From assembly GCF_902167145.1 (NCBI RefSeq), contig NC_050098.1:17318501-17382500 (forward strand): a stretch of DNA of 64,000 nt. Direction: 5' to 3'. Source of the DNA: Zea mays. Lineage: Eukaryota; Streptophyta; Magnoliopsida; Poales; Poaceae. The position numbers and the translations under genes were made by a program. How positions within the stretch are numbered: position 1 is the stretch's first letter; each line of letters opens with the position of its first letter. A model generated the notes under the pieces. That model was not told the origin of the DNA, searched no databases, and saw only the letters and a list, made by a program, of their open reading frames with translations. Shown here piece after piece: positions 23,879-34,776 of this stretch.

Positions 23879-24227
23879 CACCGGACTGTCCGGTGTGCAT
23901 CGGACAGTGTCCGGTGCGCCAGACCAGCGCAGCGCAAACCAGCCGCTCTCGGGTTTTTCTCCGGCGACTTCGGCTAAAATTCACCGGACTGTCCGGTGTG
24001 CACCGGACTGTCCGGTGAGCCAACGGTCGGCCGGGCCAACGGTCGGCCGCGCGATCGGCGCGCGACACGTGGCCGAGCCAACGGTCGGAAGGAAGCACCG
24101 GACTGTCCGGTGTGCACCGGACTGTCCGGTGCGCCAGATCTGCAACGGTCGGCAACGGTCGGCTTCGCCATTTAAGGAAAGGAATCGGGCACCGGACAGT
24201 GTCCGGTGTGCACCGGACTGTCCGGTG
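23879..24227. repeat. Sirevirus LTR palindrome cluster (5' LTR of C)
   Basis: Six perfect copies of the 17-bp palindrome CACCGGACTGTCCGGTG start at 23879, 23982, 24001, 24096, 24115 and 24211. A 19-bp form CACCGGACAGTGTCCGGTG starts at 24190 and a mutated one near 23898. Adjacent pairs are separated by only two bases (TG). Such conserved palindromes are known from Sirevirus LTRs, and they lie upstream of the TATA box. Confidence 0.92.
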
Positions 24228-24295
24228 CGCCCGACGACAGAAGGCAAGGATAGCCTTCCAGATGTGCTCTCAACGGCTCCTAGCTGCCTTGGGGC

Positions 24296-24302
24296 TATAA
24301 AA
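24296..24302 (+). promoter_or_regulatory. Element C 5' LTR TATA box
   Basis: TATAAAA in 'ggggctataaaagggacccc', about 70 bp downstream of the last palindrome. An identical copy lies at 31929-31935 in the 3' LTR. Confidence 0.75.
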
Positions 24303-24882
24303 GGGACCCCTAGGCGCATGGAGGAGAACAACCAAGCATTCCTTGAGCACTCTTGATCACTCACACATCAATCTCGCGCACTTGTTCGACATTCTAGTGA
24401 TTTGAGCTCCGTTCTAGTGTGCTAGTCTTTTGAGCTCAAGTCTGGGTCTTGTGTGTGCGTATTCGCTGTGATCTTTGTGTCGTGTGTGAGTTGCTAATCC
24501 CTCCCTTGTTCTGTGATTCTCTGTGAACATCTTTTGTAAGGGCGAGAGGCTCCAAGTTGTGGAGATTCCTCGCAAACGGGATTGAGAAAAGAAAAGCAAG
24601 AACACCGTGGTATTCAAGTTGATCATTGGATCACTTGAGAGGAGTTGAGTGCAACTCTCGTCCGTTGGGACGCCACAACGTGGAGTAGGCAAGTTTTGTA
24701 CTTGGCCGAACCACGGGATAACCACTGTGTCATCTCTGTGATTGAATTCTTGTGGTTATTGTGTTTTGACTCCTCTCTAGCCACTTGGCATAAACTGTGC
24801 TAACGCCTAATCAAGTTTTGTGGCTATAAGTTTAAGTTTTTACAGGATCACCTATTCACCCCCCCCTCTAGGTGCTCTCAAT

Positions 24883-24894
24883 TGGTATCGGAGC
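24883..24894 (+). other. Element C primer binding site
   Basis: TGGTATCGGAGC, two bases after the 5' LTR, is complementary to the 3' end of initiator Met tRNA with one mismatch (G for A). Confidence 0.9.
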
Positions 24895-24930
24895 CGTTCT
24901 CTTCAAGAAAGGGACTAACCGCCCGAAGAG

Positions 24931-27314
24931 ATGGATCCTAAGGGGAAGGGAATTGTGATCAACGACAAGGAGAAGGAGTCCTTCGTCAACGAGCCAAGGG
25001 ATGACAAGTCCAATGACTCGGGCTCGGGCCACAAGCGAAGAGATGGGAAGAAGAAGAAGACAAGACGCATCAAGGAGATCGTCTACTACGACAGCGATGA
25101 GTCCTCTTCTTCCCAAAAGGACGACGACCACGACAAACAAAGGAAACCGGTTAATTCTAACTTTTCTTTTGACTACTCTCGTATTCCGCAAAGTTCAAAT
25201 TCACATTTGCTTTCCATTCCACTCGGCAAGCCCCCACACTTTGATGGGGAGGACTACGGATTTTGGAGTCACAAAATGCGTAGTCACCTATTCTCTCTCC
25301 ATCCTAGCATATGGGAGATTGTAGATAGTGGAATGAACTTTAATAGTTCGGATAGTCCTATATTCATTAATGAGCAAATCCATAAGAATGCACAAGCTAC
25401 TACTGTTCTTCTAGCCTCATTGTGCAGGGATGAATATAATAAAGTGAGTGGCTTGGATAACGCCAAGAAAATCTGGGATACCCTCAAGATCTCTCATGAG
25501 GGAAATGACGCTACCTTGCTCACCAAAATGGAGTTGGTGGAGGGCGAGCTTGGACGGTTCGCGATGATAAGGGGCGAGGAGCCAACTCAGACATACAACC
25601 GGCTCAAGACCCTTATCAACAAAATAAGGAGCTACGGAAGCACGCGATGGACGGACCACGACGTCGTCCGACTAATGCTCAGGTCCTTTACCGTTCTTGA
25701 TCCTCATTTGGTGAATAATATTCGTGAGAATCCCAGGTACACCAAAATGTCGCCCGAAGAAGTCCTAGGAAAATTCGTCAGCGGGCGAATGATGATCAAG
25801 GAGGCAAGGTATGTGGACGACGCCTTGAATGGACCGATCAACGAGCCGCAACCTTTTGCTCTCAAAGCCACAGGGAACAAGGAGGCGCTACCCAGCAAGG
25901 TGGCGCAAATTGAGGCGGCCGGTCTTAATGAAGAAGAAATGGCCCTCATTATCAAGAGATTCAAGACGGTGCTAAAGGGTCGCAATGGACAGCCGAGCAA
26001 GACTAAGACCAAGGGAAAGCGATCATGCTTCAAATGCGGTAAGCTTGGTCATTTTATTGCTAACTGTCCCGATAATGATAGTGACCAGGAAAAGGGAAAC
26101 AAGAGGGAAAAGAAGAAGCATTACAAGAAGGCAAAGGGCGAGGCGCATCTAGGCAAGGAGTGGGACTCGGATTGCTCCTCGTCCGACTCCGACAATGAAG
26201 GACTCGCCGCCACCGCCTTCAACAAATCAACCCTCTTCCCCAACGAGCGTCACACATGCCTTATGGCAAGGGAGAAGAAGGTATGTACTCGCAACTCTAC
26301 CTATGCTTCTTCAAGTGAGGACGAATCTAGTGATGAGGATGAAGTAGATTATTCATGTTTGTTCAAGGGCTTAGATAGATCTAAGATAGACAAAATTAAT
26401 GAATTAATTGATGCCTTGAATGAAAAGAATATACTTTTAGAAAAGCAAGAGGATTTGTTGTATGAAGAGCATGATAAATTTGTTGAGGCACAAAAATCCT
26501 ATGCTTTAGAAGTTAAGAGAAATGAAATGCTTTCTTTTGAACTATCTACTTGTCATGAAACCATTTCTACTTTGAAAGGTGTCAACAATGATTTAAATGC
26601 TAAATTAGAAGTAGCAAATAAATCCAATTCTTGTGTAGAACATGTTGAAATTTGTACTAGGTGTAAAGATTTTGACGTTGATGCTTGTAGTGAACACCTA
26701 GTTTCAATTTCCAAGCTTAATGATGAACTGGCTAGTCTTAATGCTCAACTTAAGACTAGCAGGAATGATTTCGATAAGCTAAAATTTGCAAGGGATGCCT
26801 ACACAATTGGTAGACACCCTTCAATTAAGGATGGACTTGGCTTCAAGAGAGAAGCTAAGAACTTAACAAGCCATAAGGCTCCCATTCCCGCCAAGGAGAA
26901 AGGGAAGGCCCCTATGGCTAGTAATGTGCAAAAGAACCATGCTTTTATGTATCATAGGAGACAAACTAGAAATGCTTATAGGTGTTATAATGCTTTTGAT
27001 GATCTTGACTCTCATGCCATGTTTGCTTCTAGTTCTTCCATATGCATGGTAGAAATATGACTAGGAGAAATGCCATTCATCATGTGCCTAGAAAGAATGT
27101 TATTCATGCTCCTAGGAAAGTAGTGAATGAACCTTCCACAATTTATTATGCTTTAAATGCTTCCTTTGCTATTTGTAGAAAGGATAAGAAAATTGTTGCT
27201 AGGAAGTTAGGGGCAAAATGCAAGGGAGACAAAACTTGCATTTGGGTCCCTAAGGATATTTGCACTAACCTTGTAGGACCCAACATGAGTTGGGTACCTA
27301 AGACCCAAGCCTAA
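24931..27314 (+). pseudogene. Element C gag, frameshifted near the 3' end
   Basis: This is a Sirevirus Gag of about 790 codons. The first ATG after the PBS is at 24931. The product starts with a Lys/Asp/Ser-rich region, then a UBN2-type gag core (LGKPPHFDGEDYGFWSHKMR near residues 93-112, ELGRFAMIRGEEPTQ). The zinc knuckle C-F-K-C-G-K-L-G-H-F-I-A-N-C is at about 26029-26070. A long coiled coil follows (26380-26800). The frame stops at 27058-27060. A conserved C-terminus (CRKDKKIVARKL, KTCIWVPKD, ending WVPKTQA with TAA at 27312-27314) continues in another frame, so one base seems lost near 27040. Element O's Gag has an equivalent ending in frame, which supports a lesion. Confidence 0.9.
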
Positions 27315-30300
27315 ATTTGCCTTGCAGGTTTATGCATCCGGGGGTTCAAGCTGGATTATCGACAGCGGATGCACAAACCATATGACGGGGGAGAAGAAAA
27401 TGTTCACCTCCTACGTCAAGAATAAAGATTCCCAAGATTCAATCATATTCGGTGATGGGAATCAAGGCAAGGTAAAAGGGTTAGGTAAAATTGCAATTTC
27501 CAATGAGCATTCTATTTCCAATGTGTTTTTAGTAGAGTCTCTTGGTTACAATTTACTATCTGTTAGTCAATTGTGCAGCATGGGGTATAACTGTCTATTC
27601 ACTAATGTAGATGTGTCTGTCTTTAGAAGAAGTGATGGTTCACTAGCTTTTAAGGGTGTATTAGACGGCAAACTTTATTTAGTAGATTTTGCAAAAGAAG
27701 AGGCCGGTCTAGATGCATGCTTAATAGCTAAGACTAGCATGGGCTGGCTGTGGCATCGCCGCTTAGCACATGTGGGGATGAAGAACCTTCACAAGCTTCT
27801 AAAGGGAGAACACGTGATAGGACTAACTAATGTTCAATTCGAAAAAGATAGACCTTGTGCAGCTTGTCAAGCAGGGAAACAGGTGGGAGGCTCTCATCAC
27901 ACCAAAAATGTGATGACGACATCAAGACCCTTGGAGATGCTGCATATGGACCTTTTTGGACCCGTCGCCTATCTGAGCATAGGAGGAAGTAAGTATGGTT
28001 TAGTTATTGTTGATGACTTTTCCCGCTTCACTTGGGTGTTCTTTTTGCAGGAAAAGTCCGAAACCCAAGGGACTCTCAAACGCTTCCTCAGGAGAGCTCA
28101 AAATGAGTTTGAGCTCAAAGTGAAGAAGATAAGGAGCGACAACGGATCCGAGTTCAAGAACCTTCAAGTGGAGGAGTTCCTTGAAGAAGAAGGGATCAAG
28201 CACGAGTTCTCCGCTCCCTACACACCACAACAAAATGGTGTGGTAGAGAGGAAGAACAGGACGCTCATCGATATGGCAAGGACGATGCTAGGAGAGTTCA
28301 AGACCCCCGAGTGCTTTTGAACGGAAGCCGTTAACACTGCTTGCCACGCCATCAACAGGGTCTACCTTCATCGCCTCCTCAAGAAGACGTCGTATGAGCT
28401 ACTAACCGGTAACAAACCCAATGTATCGTACTTTCGTGTATTTGGGAGTAAATGCTACATTCTAGTGAAGAAGGGTAGAAATTCTAAGTTTGCTCCCAAA
28501 GCTGTAGAAGGGTTTTTGTTAGGTTATGACTCAAATACAAAGGCGTATAGAGTCTTCAACAAATCATCGGGTTTGGTTGAAGTCTCTAGCGACGTTGTAT
28601 TTGATGAGACTAATGGCTCTCCAAGAGAGCAAGTTGTTGATCTTGATGATGTAGATGAAGAAGATGTTCCGACGGCCGCTATACGAACCATGGCGATTGG
28701 TGATGTGCGACCACAGGAACAAGAAGAGCAAGATCAACCTTCTTCCTCAACTATGGTGAATCCCCCAACTCAAGACGATGAACAGGTTCATCAACAGGAG
28801 GCGTGTGATCAAGGGGGAGCACAAGATGATCTTGTGGTGGAGGAAGAAGCGCAACCGGCACCGCCAACCCAAGTTCGAGCGATGATTCAAAGGGATCATC
28901 CCGTCGACCAAATTCTGGGTGACATTAGCAAGGGAGTAACTACTCGATCTCGATTAGTTAATTTTTGTGAACATTACTCCTTTGTCTCTTCTATTGAGCC
29001 TTTCAGGGTAGAAGAGGCCTTGCTAGATTCGGATTGGGTGTTGGCCATGCAAGAGGAGTTAAACAACTTCAAGCGCAATGAAGTTTGGACACTGGTGCCT
29101 CGTCCCAAGCAAAATGTTGTGGGAACCAAGTGGGTGTTCCGCAACAAACAGGACGAGCACGGGGTGGTGACGAGAAACAAGGCTCGACTTGTGGCAAAAG
29201 GTTATGCCCAAGTCGCAGGTTTGGATTTCGAGGAGACTTTTGCTCCTGTGGCTAGGCTAGAATCAATTCGTATCTTGCTAGCATATGCCGCTCACCATTC
29301 TTTCAGGTTGTTCCAAATGGATGTGAAGAGCGCTTTCCTCAACGGGCCAATCAAGGAGGAGGTGTACGTGGAGCAACCCCCTGGCTTCGAGGATGAACGG
29401 TACCCCGACCATGTGTGTAAGCTCTCTAAGGCGCTCTATGGACTTAAGCAAGCCCCAAGAGCATGGTATGAATGCCTTAGAGATTTCTTAATTGCTAATG
29501 CTTTCAAAGTTGGGAAAGCCGATCCAACTCTTTTTACTAAGACTTGTGATGGTGATTTGTTTGTGTGCCAAATTTATGTCGATGACATAATATTTGGTTC
29601 TACTAACCAAAAGTCTTGTGAAGAGTTTAGCAGGGTGATGACGCAGAAATTCGAGATGTCGATGATGGGCGAGTTGAACTACTTCCTTGGGTTCCAAGTG
29701 AAGCAACTCAAGGACGGCACCTTCATCTCCCAAACGAAGTACACGCAAGACTTGCTAAAGAGGTTTGGGATGAAGGACGCCAAGCCCGCAAAGACGCCGA
29801 TGGGAACCGACGGACACACAGACCTCAACAAAGGAGGTAAGTCCGTTGATCAAAAAGCATACCGGTCAATGATAGGTTCTTTGCTTTACTTATGTGCTAG
29901 TAGACCGGATATTATGCTTAGCGTATGCATGTGTGCTAGATTTCAATCCGATCCTAAGGAGTGTCACTTAGTGGCGGTGAAGCGAATTCTTAGATATTTG
30001 GTTGCTACGCCTTGCTTCGGGCTCTGGTATCCAAAAGGGTCTACCTTTGACTTGGTTGGATACTCAGACTCCGACTATGCTGGATGTAAGGTCGATAGGA
30101 AGAGTACATCGGGGACGTGCCAATTCTTAGGAAGGTCCCTGGTGTCATGGAACTCTAAGAAACAAACATCTGTTGCCCTATCCACCACTGAGGCCGAGTA
30201 TGTTGCCGCAGGACAGTGTTGCGCGCAACTACTTTGGATGAGGCAAACCCTCCGGGACTTTGGCTACAATCTGAGCAAAGTCCCACTCCTATGTGATAAT

Positions 30301-30528
30301 GAGAGTGCTATCCGCATGGCGGAAAATCCTGTTGAACACAGCCGCACAAAGCACATAGACATCCGGCATCACTTTTTGAGAGACCACCAGCAAAAGGGGG
30401 ATATCGAAGTGTTTCATGTTAGCACCGAGAACCAGCTAGCCGATATCTTTACCAAGCCTCTAGATGAGAAGACCTTTTGCAGGCTGCGTAGTGAGCTAAA
30501 TGTCTTAGATTCGCGGAACTTGGATTGA
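27313..30528 (+). pseudogene. Element C pol: protease, integrase, RT, RNase H, with one in-frame stop
   Basis: This copia-order polyprotein is in the +1 frame relative to the gag C-terminus. It shows protease (SSWIIDSGCTNHM from about 27349), a pre-integrase block (LWHRRLAHVGMKNLHKLL), zinc Cys pair CAACQAGK, the integrase triad in HMDLFGPV, RSDNGSEF and QNGVVERKNRT, RT with YVDD at 29575-29586, and RNase H ([19 protein letters not shown]). It ends at 30528. The only break is TGA at 28318-28320, where O and E encode Trp (FW.EA.NTACY). The frame is otherwise open for over 1,000 codons. A conserved pyrimidine-AG sequence (ttgccttgcag, 27317-27327) precedes the conserved pol start VYASGGSSW. Confidence 0.93.
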
Positions 30529-31262
30529 ATTGTAGCATACATGTGTTTATGCATTTGATCAGGTTCATTCTGCATATTGTTGCTTATTGTGGTGCTCAAG
30601 TTGTACAAACACTCCCCGGACCTCACAAGTCCGTTGCAAAGTGATGCACATGTTTAGGGGGAGATGTGTTACAACTTGACCCTTTGAGACTAACCATTTG
30701 CTTGAGTTTGCTTGATTTAGTCTCGAAGGAGAATTAAAAGGGAAAAGGTGGACTTGGACCATGAAAGACTTCCACTGCACTCCGATGAGAGGGTAACTTA
30801 TTCCAAGTTCATCTCATTAACTCTTATTGCCTATTTGCTCTCAATTGAAGATTTTGGTGAGGCAATGGGGTTATAGGGCCAAGATTGATCCCGTTTTGGT
30901 GCTTGATGCCAAAGGGGGAGAAAATAAAGGCCAAAGTGATAAATGGATCAGCTACCACTTGAGAGATTTTGAAAACAGTAGAATAGAGCTTTTTGTTTTA
31001 GCAAAACTCTTTTATTGTGTCTCTTGTCAAAAGTTGGTTTCTTGTGGGGAGAAGAGTACTCTCTTTATGCTTCGACATGTGTGTTTGACTTAGAGATAGA
31101 GATTTGAATTTGATTTGCAAAAACAAACCAAGTGGTGGCAAAGGATGATCCATATATGCCAAAATTGAATAAAACTCAAAGTCAGTTTTTATTTGAAGTG
31201 ATTTTGCACTTGTTCTAGTTGCTTTATGTTGTGTTGGCATAAATCACCAAAAAGGGGGAGAT
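30529..31262 (+). other. Element C 3' UTR with repeated polypurine tracts
   Basis: This is a 734-bp non-coding region with three PPT-like sites: AGGGGGAGAT (30656-30665), AAAGGGGGAGAAAA (30911-30924) and AAAAAGGGGGAGAT (31249-31262). The last abuts the 3' LTR and is the normal PPT. The others match the known multiple-PPT feature of Sireviruses. No env-like ORF is present. Confidence 0.85.
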
Positions 31263-32513
31263 TGAAAGGGAAATGTGCCCTTGGGCCATTTCTAAGTATT
31301 TTGGTGATTGAGTGCAAACACAAGGGCTTAAATGTGAAAAATATGCTCATGGATGAACAAAGTGTAAATCACAAGTAAAGGTATGTTTCTAAGCCTTAGT
31401 ACATTAGTTTTGTGTACTCACATCTTGTCTAAGTGTTAGAAACAGGAGAAAGAAGAAAAGAAAAGAAGTGGAGAGTGGCTGTGTACAGCCAAAGGTTGCT
31501 TCGGGCTGGGGCACCGGACTGTCCGGTGTGCACCGGACAGTGTCCGGTGCGCCAGACCAGCGCAGCGCAAACCAGCCGCTCTCGGGTTTTTCTCCGGCGA
31601 CTTCGGCTAAAATTCACCGGACTGTCCGGTGTGCACCGGACTGTCCGGTGAGCCAACGGTCGGCCGGGCCAACGGTCGGCCGCGCGATCGGCGCGCGACA
31701 CGTGGCCGAGCCAACGGTCGGAAGGAAGCACCGGACTGTCCGGTGTGCACCGGACTGTCCGGTGCGCCAGATCTGCAACGGTCGGCAACGGTCGGCTTCG
31801 CCATTTAAGGAAAGGAATCGGGCACCGGACAGTGTCCGGTGTGCACCGGACTGTCCGGTGCGCCCGACGACAGAAGGCAAGGATAGCCTTCCAGATGTGC
31901 TCTCAACGGCTCCTAGCTGCCTTGGGGCTATAAAAGGGACCCCTAGGCGCATGGAGGAGAACAACCAAGCATTCCTTGAGCACTCTTGATCACTCACACA
32001 TCAATCTCGCGCACTTGTTCGACATTCTAGTGATTTGAGCTCCGTTCTAGTGTGCTAGTCTTTTGAGCTCAAGTCTGGGTCTTGTGTGTGCGTATTCGCT
32101 GTGATCTTTGTGTCGTGTGTGAGTTGCTAATCCCTCCCTTGTTCTGTGATTCTCTGTGAACATCTTTTGTAAGGGCGAGAGGCTCCAAGTTGTGGAGATT
32201 CCTCGCAAACGGGATTGAGAAAAGAAAAGCAAGAACACCGTGGTATTCAAGTTGATCATTGGATCACTTGAGAGGAGTTGAGTGCAACTCTCGTCCGTTG
32301 GGACGCCACAACGTGGAGTAGGCAAGTTTTGTACTTGGCCGAACCACGGGATAACCACTGTGTCATCTCTGTGATTGAATTCTTGTGGTTATTGTGTTTT
32401 GACTCCTCTCTAGCCACTTGGCATAAACTGTGCTAACGCCTAATCAAGTTTTGTGGCTATAAGTTTAAGTTTTTACAGGATCACCTATTCACCCCCCCCT
32501 CTAGGTGCTCTCA
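31263..32513 (+). repeat. Element C 3' LTR
   Basis: The 1,251-bp LTR differs from the 5' LTR by an extra A in 'gtgaaaaatatg', T for C in 'aaaggttgc', and C for T in 'gtgcaccgg'. It carries its own palindrome cluster (31512-31860), where the copy mutated in the 5' LTR is intact. Confidence 0.96.
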
Positions 32514-32518
32514 ACACG

Positions 32519-34776
32519 TCAACAGGTGTCACATCTAGCCACATAGCGTGCAATCTCAATTTTCATCTTCGTCCACCAATAATGTTGTTTCAGATCTTGA
32601 TACATCTTAGTGCTTCCGGGATGAATAGATAAGCGACTAAGATGTGCCTCATCTAAAATTTGCTGGCGAACCCCTCCATTTTTAGGCACCACTATGCGGT
32701 TATTGAACCATACAACACCTTGGTCATCTTCTTGGAAACAATTGGCTTTTCCAGCCCTTATCTTCTCACATATATATTTCATACCCTCATCATTTTTCTG
32801 TGCGTCAATTATCCTTTGTAAGATGACTGACTCCAGCTTTAAGTGATTTGAAGTCCCATGTTGAATCATTCCCAGGTTCAAATTCTCCATCTCCTGGCAT
32901 AATGTAATGTCAGAAGTCCTCATTGTTAGACAATGGCAGGAAGCCTTGCGACTAAGTGCATCTGCCACTACATTTGCTTTGCCCGGGTGATAATGGATCT
33001 CCAGTTCATAATCTTTAATAAGCTCAAGCCATCTCCTTTGTCTCATATTGAGTTCAGACTGGGTAAAGATGTATTTCAAACTCTTATGGTCTGTATAAAT
33101 ATGACAGACATTTCCCAGTAGATAATGACGCCATATCTTCAGAGCATGAACCACTGCAGCTAGCTCCAGATCATGAGTAGGATAATGTTCCTCATGCCGG
33201 CATAACTGCCTTGAAGCATACACAATTACTCGGCCTTCTTGCATTAATATGCAGCCGAGACCACTGCCTGATGCGTCACAATACACATCAAAGGGCTTAT
33301 TGATATCCGGTTGAGCCAATACCGGCGCAGTGGTTAATAATGTCTTTAATTTCTCAAAAGCTTCATTACACTTTGAAGACCAATTGAATTTGGTATCATT
33401 CTTTAATAAACTTGTGATTGGCTTCACAAGCTTGGAAAAATCTGGTATAAATCGGCGGTAATAACCAGCTAGTCCAAGGAAACTTCGGACTTGGTGAACA
33501 GTGGTTGGGGTTTCCACTCCAAAATGTCCTTGACTTTGCTGGGATCCACCGCAATCCCCCTGGCAGAAAGTACATGTCCCAGAAATTGAATTTCTTCCAG
33601 CCAAAACGCGCATTTATTGAACTTGGCATATAATTGATGTTCTCTCAAGCGCGTTAATACGACCCGTAAATGTTGAGCATGCTCCTCTTCATTCTTTGAA
33701 TATATCAAAATATCATCTATGAAGACCACCACAAATTTGTCCAACTCGGGCATGAATATCGAGTTCATCAGATAAGTAAAGTGGGCAGGAGCATTTGTCA
33801 GTCCGAAAGACATTACCAGATATTCAAATAACCCGTACCGCGTAGTGAATGCGGTCTTTGGTATATCCTCGGGCCAAATACAGATCTGATGATAGCCCGA
33901 TCTGAGATCAATCTTGGAGAATACCCTCGCTCCAGTCAGTTGATCAAATAGAATGTCAATCCGCGGAAGAGGGTACTTGTTCTTGATAGTGACCTCATTC
34001 AGGGGTCGATAATCCACACACATCCGTAAAGTTTGATCCTTCTTCTTGACGAATATGGCTGGACAACCCCATGGTGATGAGCTTGGCCGGATGAATCCTT
34101 TCGCTAGTAGATCTTGTAACTGAATCTTCAGTTCTGCCAGCTCATTTGGAGGCATGCGGTACGATCTTCTAGAAATGGGAGCCGTACCGGGCTTCAATTC
34201 AATTACAAACTCTACATCTCTCTCGGGTGGCAATCCAGGCAAATCCTCTAGAAAGACATCTGGGAACTCGCATACTACCGGAATATCCTTGACCTCCGGT
34301 ATAATGGCTTCATAAACTCTGCCAATAATTTTGGTTGGAATGGGGATAGACAAGAGAATTTCTTCTTGATTATGACTCAACCTGATGGTTCTCTGATCAG
34401 TGTTGAGGGTTGCTTTATGTCGGGCCAACCAATTCATGCCCAAAATCACATCTATGTCTTGGCCTTTCAGAACTATCATATTAGTAGGAAAGTCCCGTCC
34501 GGCCAATGTTACGGGCACTTGATAGGCCACTTCTCTAGTAAAAATTTGTCCCCCAGGTGACTGAATTTTAAACCCTTCTTTTGATTCATGGTATGAAATG
34601 CAGTGTTGCTCCACAAATTTCTTGCTGATAAATGTATGCGAAGCACCAGAATCAAAGAGAATAATTGCGGGATGATTGGCCACAAGGAACGTACCCATCA
34701 TGACCGGTTCACCATCCGGTGTGGTGGCCACTTGCGTATAATATATGTGTCCCGTCTTCTTTGTATTTTTGCCCAT
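32519..34776 (-). pseudogene. Element B pol: protease, RT, RNase H, integrase zinc finger
   Basis: This is the gypsy polyprotein on the minus strand, in frame with the gag knuckle upstream. Protease is seen in [11 protein letters not shown], and RT in [13 protein letters not shown] and FIDDILIYS (FIDD codons at 33712-33723). The connection [16 protein letters not shown] then meets a one-base loss in a C run near 33510 (stop at 33469). The next frame resumes with [18 protein letters not shown]. RNase H follows ([29 protein letters not shown]), then the zinc finger ([16 protein letters not shown]). It ends in TGA at 32519-32521, at the very edge of the C insertion; the relatives' codon here is CAA/CAG or CGA. 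The integrase core is at 22497-23630. Confidence 0.9.

Larger units (their letters stand above)
23631..24880 (+). repeat. Element C 5' LTR
   Basis: The 1,250-bp LTR begins TGAAAGGGAAATGTGCCC and ends TAGGTGCTCTCA. It contains a palindrome cluster (23879-24227), several AACGGTCGG motifs and a TATA box at 24296-24302. Confidence 0.96.
23631..32513 (+). mobile_element. Sirevirus (Opie/Ji-like) element 'C', plus strand, recent
   Basis: This 8,883-bp full-length copia element has TSD ACACG (23626-23630 and 32514-32518) and lies in element B's integrase. Both LTRs (1,250 and 1,251 bp), PBS, gag, pol and repeated PPTs are present. I count two C/T differences and one A indel between the LTRs, so insertion was recent. 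Two lesions prevent normal protein production: a frameshift near 27040 in gag and a TGA at 28318-28320 in pol. There is no env-like ORF. Confidence 0.96.

Noticed and set aside
23879..24227. Regularly repeated palindromes resembling a CRISPR array
   Set aside because: They lie in a plant LTR, are present in both LTRs, have 2-bp to about 80-bp irregular gaps and no cas genes. They are Sirevirus LTR palindromes.
28318..28320. Programmed stop-codon readthrough in C pol
   Set aside because: The stop lies inside a conserved integrase/RT block where O and E have Trp, so a point mutation is the simpler reading.
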